A stretch of DNA of 64,000 nt from Alphaproteobacteria bacterium (lineage in GTDB: Bacteria; Pseudomonadota; Alphaproteobacteria; Rhodobacterales; Rhodobacteraceae). Below, one piece after another: positions 58,426 through 64,000 of the stretch (positions are counted from its first letter, which is position 1; each line of letters starts with the position of its first letter). The notes under the pieces are model-generated. The model was not told the DNA's origin, did no database searches, and saw only the letters and a program-made list of their open reading frames with translations. The position numbers were made by a program, and so were the translations under genes. The stretch covers positions 85,511 to 149,510 of the forward strand of contig JAUIAU010000003.1 in the NCBI GenBank assembly GCA_030425185.1. The letters are read 5' to 3'.

Positions 58426-59550
58426 TCAGCCACCGGCCACGCGCGCGGCAGCGGTCGCCAGCGCCCCCGGCAGCGCCGCCTCGAAGGCCGCCATGTCCTC
58501 CGGTCGCCCCGCCGACACGCGGATGCAGCGATCCTGCGGCGCCACGAACGGCATCCGCACGAAGATCCCCGCCTCGGCTAGCGCGCCGACCAGAGCGCGC
58601 GCGAAGGTCCCGTCCCGCCCGGCGTCCATCGTCACGAAATTGGTGCCCGAGGGCAGCGCCGTCATCCCGTGCCGTGCCGCGATCCGGCCAAGCTCCTCCC
58701 GTGCGGCGGCGACCTGCGCCACCACGTGCGCCAGCCACGCCTGGTCCCGCACGGCGGCCAGCGCCCCGGCCTGGCTGATCCGGCTCATCCCGAAATGGTT
58801 GCGCACCTTGTTGAAATCCTGCGCCAGCGGCCGGGCGCAAAGCGCGTAGCCGACCCGTGCCCCCGCCAGCCCGTGCGCCTTCGAGAAGGTGCGGAACCGG
58901 ATCACGCGCGGGTCCTCGGGGTCGATCGCGGGGGCGGTGCCGGGCGGCGCTGTGTCGATATAGGCCTCGTCGAGCACCAGCAGCGTGCCCTCGGGCAGCG
59001 CGGCCACCATCGCCTCGATCCGGGCGGCCGGATGCACGCTGCCTGTCGGGTTGTCCGGGTTGGCGAGGTAGACCAGCTTCGCGCCGGTCTCGGCCGCCTT
59101 CGCCACCAGCGCCTCGGGGTCCTCGGCGTCGTCGCGGTAGGGCACCTTGTGCAGCACGCCGCCGAAGCCCGCGACATGGAAGTTGAACGTCGGATAGGCC
59201 CCGTCCGAGGTCACCACCGCGTCGCCCGGCGCGACCAGCAGCCGGACGAGATACCCGAGCAGCCCGTCGATGCCCTCGCCCACGACCACGTGCGCGGGGT
59301 CTACCCCGTGATGGGCGGCGAGCGCCTGCTTCAGGTCATGGCTCTCCGGGTCGCCGTACATCCACGCCTCGGCGGCCGCGCGGGCCATCGCCTCGATCGC
59401 GCGGGGCGAGGGGCCGAAGACGCTCTCGTTGGCGCCCAGCCGGGCGGTGAACACCCGCCCGGAGGCGCGCTCCTGCGTTTCCGGTCCCACGAAGGGCACG
59501 GTCGAGGGCAGGGCGGCGGCAAGGGGCGTCAGGCGCGGTGCTTTTTCCAT
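58426..59550 (-). CDS. hisC: Histidinol-phosphate aminotransferase-like PLP enzyme
   Basis: HisC-like enzymes convert imidazole-acetol phosphate and glutamate to histidinol phosphate. The 374-residue class II aminotransferase has RLGANESVFGPSP near the start, NPDNPTG (164-170), DEAY (194-197) and PLP Lys224 in TFSKAHGLAGARVGYA. Relatives of this length also act on aromatic amino acids, and no his gene is nearby, so the symbol is by family. ATG at 59550 follows the LysR gene by 48 bases on the same strand. Confidence 0.85.
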   Translation of the reverse strand: MEKAPRLTPLAAALPSTVPFVGPETQERASGRVFTARLGANESVFGPSPRAIEAMARAAAEAWMYGDPESHDLKQALAAHHGVDPAHVVVGEGIDGLLGYLVRLLVAPGDAVVTSDGAYPTFNFHVAGFGGVLHKVPYRDDAEDPEALVAKAAETGAKLVYLANPDNPTGSVHPAARIEAMVAALPEGTLLVLDEAYIDTAPPGTAPAIDPEDPRVIRFRTFSKAHGLAGARVGYALCARPLAQDFNKVRNHFGMSRISQAGALAAVRDQAWLAHVVAQVAAAREELGRIAARHGMTALPSGTNFVTMDAGRDGTFARALVGALAEAGIFVRMPFVAPQDRCIRVSAGRPEDMAAFEAALPGALATAAARVAGG

Positions 59551-59598
59551 GAGCGCCGGAATACGCCACGCGGCGCGGGTCTGTCCATCGGGCGCAGG

Positions 59599-60480
59599 TC
59601 AGATCAGCGCCGACAGCCAGCCGACGAAGGGCTCGGCCAGCGGGTGCCGGGGACCGTTCGGCAGCACCGCGTGATAGACCACGTTCAGGGTCTTCGGCAG
59701 CGGCAGCGCCACCACCTCGCCCGCGTCGATCTCGGTCTGGGCGATCCGCGCGTTGAACAGCGCCACACCGAGGCCCTGCCGCACCGCCTCGGCCTGCAGG
59801 TTGGGACTGCCGATCCGCACTTGCCGCAACTCGGCCACCGGCAGCCCCGCCTCGGCCATCAGCTCCAGCTTCACGTGCATGTCTTCCTCGTGCCACAGCC
59901 ACGGCAGCCGCGTCAGGTCGGTGCCCTCGCGCGCCACGAGGTCGGGCGCGGCAATCGCCACGGCGGGCACCGTCGCGATGACCCGGCTGGTGCAGCCGGG
60001 CAGGTCCGGCACCGTCCCCGCGTTGGCCGAGGGAATCGCCAGGTCGAAGCTGCCCGGGGCCAGCCCGCCGATCTCGCGCCGCGGCAGGATCGAGATCTCG
60101 GTGCCCGGATGCCGTTTCCAGAACTGCGCGAGGTTCGGCATGATGACCCGGTCCACGAGGAACGGCCGCGCCACGATCCGCAACGGCCGCGTGGCCCCCT
60201 CGGTGCGCGCGGCCTCGATCCCGCCCGCGATGGCCGTGAACCCCTCCGCCAGCGCCGCCGCCAGCCGCTGCCCGGCCTCGGTCAGCCGCACGGTGCGCCC
60301 GTCCCGCACGGCGAGGGCGACGCCCAGCTCCGCCTCCAGCCCGCGCACCTGCTGGGCGACCGCGGCATGGGTCACGTTCAGCGCCCGCGCCGCCCCCGCG
60401 TAGCCGCCGTGCCGCGCGGTCGCGTCGAACGCCCGCAGCGCGGTGAGCGAGGGCAGGGCCTTCCAGTCCGGCGATATCAT
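59599..60480 (-). CDS. LysR family regulator (GcvA type)
   Basis: The 293-residue protein has the GcvA-like HTH start LPSLTALRAFDATARHGGYA and THAAVAQQVRGLEAELGV, then a LysR effector domain from about residue 92. It is divergent from a GNAT gene across 97 bases, the normal place for an autoregulatory operator, and runs into hisC on its own strand. Its target could be either neighbour. Ligand unknown. Confidence 0.87.
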   Translation of the reverse strand: MISPDWKALPSLTALRAFDATARHGGYAGAARALNVTHAAVAQQVRGLEAELGVALAVRDGRTVRLTEAGQRLAAALAEGFTAIAGGIEAARTEGATRPLRIVARPFLVDRVIMPNLAQFWKRHPGTEISILPRREIGGLAPGSFDLAIPSANAGTVPDLPGCTSRVIATVPAVAIAAPDLVAREGTDLTRLPWLWHEEDMHVKLELMAEAGLPVAELRQVRIGSPNLQAEAVRQGLGVALFNARIAQTEIDAGEVVALPLPKTLNVVYHAVLPNGPRHPLAEPFVGWLSALI

Positions 60481-60577
60481 AGCTGAGCTTTCATCCGGTC
60501 AGTATTGCTGATTCGGTGCGATCCGTCCGCCATGGTAGACAGGGGCAGGCTCATCAGACCCGCAGGGAGGTCCGACC

Positions 60578-61213
60578 ATGCAGATCCAGACCGCGACCAC
60601 CGCCACGCCCATGCCCGCCGCGCCCGCCGTGCCGCCCGGCGTCACCCGCCGCGCCGCCGCGGAGTTCGGGGCGAAACCGGGCTTCCTCATCGACCGCATC
60701 GACGATCCCGCGGCCTTCCCGCAGGCCGAGGCCGAGACGCTGCTGGTCGAGTATGCGCAGATGATGCACGGCCGGGTCACCGGCGCCGGGGGGCCGGACT
60801 TCGACTGGCGGCCCCATGTCGCCGGGTTCTTCGCCGGTCTCGACGGGGTCCTGCCCCCCAACGGCAGCTATCTTCTGGTGCGCGACGCCACCGGGCGGCC
60901 GGTCGGCACCGGGGCGCTGCGGCGGGTGTCGGAGGACACCGGCGAGATGAAGCACCTCTACGTCCGCCCCGAGGCGCGCCGCACCGGGCTCGGCCGGGCG
61001 CTGGTGCTGGCCCGCATGGCCGAGGCGCGCGCCATGGGCCTGCGCTGGCTGATCGCGGACACCTTCAAGGTGAATCCGGAACTGCCCTCGCTCTATGACC
61101 AGCTCGGCTTTGCCGTGGTCGCGCCCTCGGCCGACAGCAAGAGCATTGCGATCTCGCCCGAGGTCCGGGACTGGATGCACTTCTACCGCTGCGACCTGGC
61201 CGCGCAGCCCTGA
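60578..61213 (+). CDS. GNAT acetyltransferase with N-terminal extension
   Basis: The 211-residue protein has the GNAT core in the second half: GTGALRRVSEDTGEMKHLYV, the acetyl-CoA loop RPEARRTGLGRALVLA and LYDQLGFAVV. The first 60 residues lack homology to the core and may be a flexible arm. GGGAGG lies 7 bases before the ATG. It is divergent from the LysR regulator and convergent with valS. Confidence 0.86.
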   Translation: MQIQTATTATPMPAAPAVPPGVTRRAAAEFGAKPGFLIDRIDDPAAFPQAEAETLLVEYAQMMHGRVTGAGGPDFDWRPHVAGFFAGLDGVLPPNGSYLLVRDATGRPVGTGALRRVSEDTGEMKHLYVRPEARRTGLGRALVLARMAEARAMGLRWLIADTFKVNPELPSLYDQLGFAVVAPSADSKSIAISPEVRDWMHFYRCDLAAQP

Positions 61214-61219
61214 GCCGGC

Positions 61220-61237
61220 CCCGCCCCCGCGGGCGGG
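61220..61237. terminator. GC hairpin between convergent GNAT and valS genes
   Basis: CCCGCCC / GGGCGGG is a 7-bp perfect stem with a 4-base loop in the 36-base gap between two convergent genes. There is no T tract on either side, but its position suggests use by both. Confidence 0.45.
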
Positions 61238-61249
61238 ACCGCTCCGATC

Positions 61250-64000
61250 TCAGCCCAGTTCCGCCAGGCGGGCGCGGGCGGCTTCCAGGCGGCCCGCTTC
61301 CTCTTCCTTCGCGGCCAGCTGGGCGCGGGTCTCCTCGACGATGTCCTCGGGCGCGCTCTCGACGAACTTCGGATTGCCGAGCCGCCCGCGCAGGCCGCCC
61401 AGTTCCTTGCCGAGCTTCTCCAGCGCCTTTTCCAGGCGGGCCTTCTCGGCGTCGATGTCGATGATGCCCTCCAGCGGCAGACCCAGCGTCGCGCCCTCGA
61501 CGGCGATGGTCACCGCGCCCTTCGGCATCGCGTCGGCCTTGGTCAGGCTGTCGATCCGTGCCAGCCGCTGGATCAGCGCCGCGTTGCGCGTCCAGTAGGC
61601 CCGCCCGGCGTCGCTCAGGTCCACCTCGACCAGCGGCACCTTCAGCCCGACCGGCACGCGCATCTCGCCGCGGGCCGAGCGGACCGCCTCGATCAGCCCG
61701 ATCACCCAGCCCATCTCGGCGCTCGCCTCGGCATCGACCAGCTCGCCCGGCGCGTAGTCCGGCCAGTCGCCGTGCACCAGCATCTTCGGCCGCGCGCCCA
61801 GCGTGCCCCAGAGTTCTTCGGTCACGAAGGGCATGAACGGGTGCAGCAGCAGCAGGCACTGGTCGATCACCCAGGCCATCACGGCACGGGTCTCGGCCTT
61901 TTCCGCCTCGCTGCCGTCCATCAGCAGCGGCTTCGACAGTTCCACGTACCAGTCGCAGACCATCCCCCAGACAAAGCCATAGAGCGTGCTGGCCGCGTCG
62001 TTGAAGCGATAGGCCGCCAGCGCCTCGTCCACGGCGGCTCGGGTGCGGGCGGTTTCGCCGATGATCCAGCGGTTGACGGCGGCCTCGGGCATCGGCTTGC
62101 CGGGGGCCCAGATCGCGTCGCCCACCGCGCCCGCGACAGCCTCGTTCATCTCGGCGAAGCGCGCGGCGTTCCACAGCTTGGTGCCGAAGTTGCGATAGCC
62201 CGCGATGCGCTCTTCCGACAGCTTCAGCACGCCCCCGATCGAGGCCATCGCGGCATTGGTGAACCGCAGCGCATCCGCGCCGTACTCGTCCACGATCTGC
62301 AACGGGTCGATCACGTTGCCGGTGGTCTTGGACATCTTCCGGCCCTTCTCGTCGCGGACGAGCTGGTGCAGGTAGACGGTGTGGAACGGGATCTTCCCGG
62401 TCACCGCCAGCTGCATCATCATCATCCGCGCCACCCAGAAGAACAGGATGTCGAACCCGGTGATCAGGACATCGGTCGGGAAGTAGGTCTTGTACTCGTC
62501 GGTCTCCTCCGGCCACCCGAGCGTGCCGATGGGCCAGAGACCGGACGAGAACCAGGTGTCCAGCACGTCCGGGTCGCGCCAGACCGGGTACACCAGCTGC
62601 GTCGGATCCTGATCCATCGCATAGGCGGCAAGGCTTTCCGCCATCATATGCGCGGCAGCGGTGCGGTCCGCGACCTCGACCGCGCGGGCATGGTTCAGGG
62701 GCGTCGGCAGTGCGGCCAGAACGGTGTTGAACTGCGCGCTGACCGCGTCGAAATCGGCAGCGGCGTGGTGGCGTTCGTCGCCTTTCAGCAAGGTTTGCGC
62801 TGACAGCAAGCGGCCCAATTCGACCTCGTCCAGCGCGCCGTCGCCTTCGTCATCCTTGAAGCCATGGCGCGCCAGATCGAACCCGTACCACACCGGGATC
62901 TGGTGCCCCCACCAGAGCTGGCGCGAGATGCACCACGGCTCGATGTTCTCCAGCCAGTGGTAATAGGTCTTCTCGCCCGACTCCGGCATGATCTTCACCG
63001 TGCCGTCGCGCACCGCTTCCAGCGCCGGACCGACGATCTTCTCGGCATCGACGAACCACTGGTCGGTCAGCATCGGCTCGATGACGACCTTCGAGCGGTC
63101 GCCGAACGGCTGCATGATCGGCTTCGCTTCGACCAGCGGGACCGGGGCCGCCGGGTCCTCGTCCTCGGCCAGCTTGCGCCCGAGGCGCGGATCGTCGGCG
63201 CGCGTCATCACCGCCAGACCCTCGGCGGTGATCTCCTCGACCACGCGCTTGCGCGCCTCGAACCGGTCGAGCCCCCGCAGGTGATCGGGCACGAGGTTCA
63301 GCGCGTCCACTTCCGCCTCGGTCAGTGTCCGCTTGCCCTGCGCCACCTCCTGCGCAATCGCGGCGGCCTCGGCATAGGGCGCGCCGTCGGCGCGCATCGC
63401 GGCGCGGGTGTCCATCAGGCGATAGCAGGGAATGCCGCCGCGCTTGGCCACGCCGTAGTCGTTGAAGTCATGCGCGCCGGTGATCTTCACCGCGCCCGAG
63501 CCGAAATTCGGGTCCGGGTACTCGTCGGTGATGATCGGGATCAGGCGGCGGTGCTCCTTCGGCCCCACCGGAATCTCGCAGAGCATGCCGACAATCGGCG
63601 CATAGCGCGCGTCCAACGGATGCACGGCCACCGCGCCGTCGCCCAGCATCGTCTCGGGCCGCGTCGTGGCGATGGAGATGTAATCCCGCGTCTCGCGCAG
63701 GGTGACGGTGCCGTCCTCGTCCTTTTCGACGTATTCATAGGTCGCCCCCCCGGCCAGCGGGTACTTGAAGTGCCACATGTGGCCCGCAACCTCGGTGTTC
63801 TCGACCTCCAGGTCGGAAATCGCCGTCTCGAAATGCGGGTCCCAGTTGGTCAGGCGCTTGCCGCGGTAGATGTAGCCCTTCTCGTACATGTCCACGAAGA
63901 CCTTGATGACGGCATCGTGGAAGTTGGGCGAGTTCTCGTGCCCGGTGCGCGGGTCGCCCGGCGCGCCCGCCATGGTAAAGGCGTTGCGGTCCCAGTCGCA
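61250..64000 (-). CDS. valS: Valyl-tRNA synthetase, 5' end cut by the window edge
   Basis: ValS charges tRNA-Val. The 916 visible codons start at [10 protein letters not shown], the position after the HIGH region, so about the first 140 residues lie beyond the right edge. The editing domain runs to about residue 290, and KMSKT ([11 protein letters not shown]) binds [11 protein letters not shown] and the anticodon domain follow, and the C-terminal coiled coil ends ARARLAELG. Between the GHQIPVWY and [10 protein letters not shown] blocks there are about 103 residues against about 30 in E. coli, an extra segment of roughly 70 (62590-62880). The frame is continuous through it. Confidence 0.95.
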   Translation of the reverse strand, partial: CDWDRNAFTMAGAPGDPRTGHENSPNFHDAVIKVFVDMYEKGYIYRGKRLTNWDPHFETAISDLEVENTEVAGHMWHFKYPLAGGATYEYVEKDEDGTVTLRETRDYISIATTRPETMLGDGAVAVHPLDARYAPIVGMLCEIPVGPKEHRRLIPIITDEYPDPNFGSGAVKITGAHDFNDYGVAKRGGIPCYRLMDTRAAMRADGAPYAEAAAIAQEVAQGKRTLTEAEVDALNLVPDHLRGLDRFEARKRVVEEITAEGLAVMTRADDPRLGRKLAEDEDPAAPVPLVEAKPIMQPFGDRSKVVIEPMLTDQWFVDAEKIVGPALEAVRDGTVKIMPESGEKTYYHWLENIEPWCISRQLWWGHQIPVWYGFDLARHGFKDDEGDGALDEVELGRLLSAQTLLKGDERHHAAADFDAVSAQFNTVLAALPTPLNHARAVEVADRTAAAHMMAESLAAYAMDQDPTQLVYPVWRDPDVLDTWFSSGLWPIGTLGWPEETDEYKTYFPTDVLITGFDILFFWVARMMMMQLAVTGKIPFHTVYLHQLVRDEKGRKMSKTTGNVIDPLQIVDEYGADALRFTNAAMASIGGVLKLSEERIAGYRNFGTKLWNAARFAEMNEAVAGAVGDAIWAPGKPMPEAAVNRWIIGETARTRAAVDEALAAYRFNDAASTLYGFVWGMVCDWYVELSKPLLMDGSEAEKAETRAVMAWVIDQCLLLLHPFMPFVTEELWGTLGARPKMLVHGDWPDYAPGELVDAEASAEMGWVIGLIEAVRSARGEMRVPVGLKVPLVEVDLSDAGRAYWTRNAALIQRLARIDSLTKADAMPKGAVTIAVEGATLGLPLEGIIDIDAEKARLEKALEKLGKELGGLRGRLGNPKFVESAPEDIVEETRAQLAAKEEEAGRLEAARARLAELG

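Noticed and set aside
61250..64000. Frameshift or pseudogene status of valS because of the extra segment
   Set aside because: The frame stays open across the segment and KMSKT, anticodon and coiled-coil regions are intact; the missing N-terminus is due to the window edge.

Overview
The window is a 64 kb piece of a GC-rich (about 70%) alphaproteobacterial chromosome, most like a member of the Rhodobacteraceae (Rhodobacter / Paracoccus / Roseobacter group). The reasons are the ctaC-ctaB-small ORF-ctaG-ctaE-surf1 cytochrome oxidase cluster without subunit I, a PopZ/DUF2497 polar organiser next to tolC, an FnrL-type box, IVb (Flp) pilins of the G|AVTVDW type, a PcaQ-pca cluster, and tandem DUF2927 proteins. 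It is almost wholly core-type chromosome with tight operons joined by ATGA, GTGA and TTGA overlaps. I see no insertion sequence, phage gene, CRISPR array or rRNA. One tRNA (Cys-GCA, 44099-44172) is present. No gene-free stretch exceeds 300 bases.

Layout. 1-3887 (minus): Flp/Tad pilus genes. Three identical Flp pilin genes lie in a perfect 472-bp tandem repeat, followed by cpaB, cpaC and the start of a lipoprotein gene. 4175-6838: a lytic transglycosylase (plus), then a minus-strand operon scoA, a 75-residue unknown, scoB and a small GNAT. 6936-12438 (minus): topA, dprA, tldD. 12606-20187 (plus): the aa3 oxidase operon (coxB, ctaB, a small membrane protein, ctaG, ctaE, surf1) running into thrC, an M16 peptidase and a GNAT. 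20245-23806 (plus): MBL-fold protein, FAD-linked oxidase, MFS permease. 24036-26875 (minus): mtnP, two DUF2927 paralogues and apt, an MTA/adenine salvage operon. 27166-32456: SulP transporter, a lower-GC HNH nuclease, flavin reductase, GNAT, EcsC, and two small exported proteins. 32481-39457 (minus): ptsP, a Na/Ca exchanger, lysC, an orphan Flp-like pilin, an SDR, DUF1178, NUDIX. 39670-44084 (plus): glutathione peroxidase/HDAC-like pair, IclR regulator, DCC1/ABC1-kinase pair. 44213-48863: pcaQ divergent from pcaC-pcaH-pcaG-BKACE-pcaB. 48948-52171 (plus): Pcm-type methyltransferase, tolC, popZ. 52263-64000: DUF6280-type protein, ygfZ, glycosyltransferase, MsbA-like exporter with a phosphatase, class V aminotransferase, hisC, LysR/GNAT pair, and valS cut by the right edge.

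How the genes work together. The protocatechuate cluster makes 3-oxoadipate. It carries a beta-keto acid cleavage enzyme (BKACE/DUF849) in the slot where pcaIJ/pcaF are often found. That enzyme would give acetoacetate plus succinyl-CoA, which are exactly the substrates of the scoAB transferase at 5.3-6.8 kb. MtnP releases adenine from methylthioadenosine and Apt recaptures it. The cox cluster supplies oxidase subunits II and III with the heme, copper and Surf1 assembly factors, and an FnrL-like box sits upstream of it. Items most worth a second look are the perfect Flp triplication, the orphan pilin-like gene beside lysC, the HNH nuclease with a possible modified-base reader domain, the BKACE variant of the beta-ketoadipate pathway, the small protein wedged between the CoA-transferase subunits, and the DUF2927 pair inside purine salvage.
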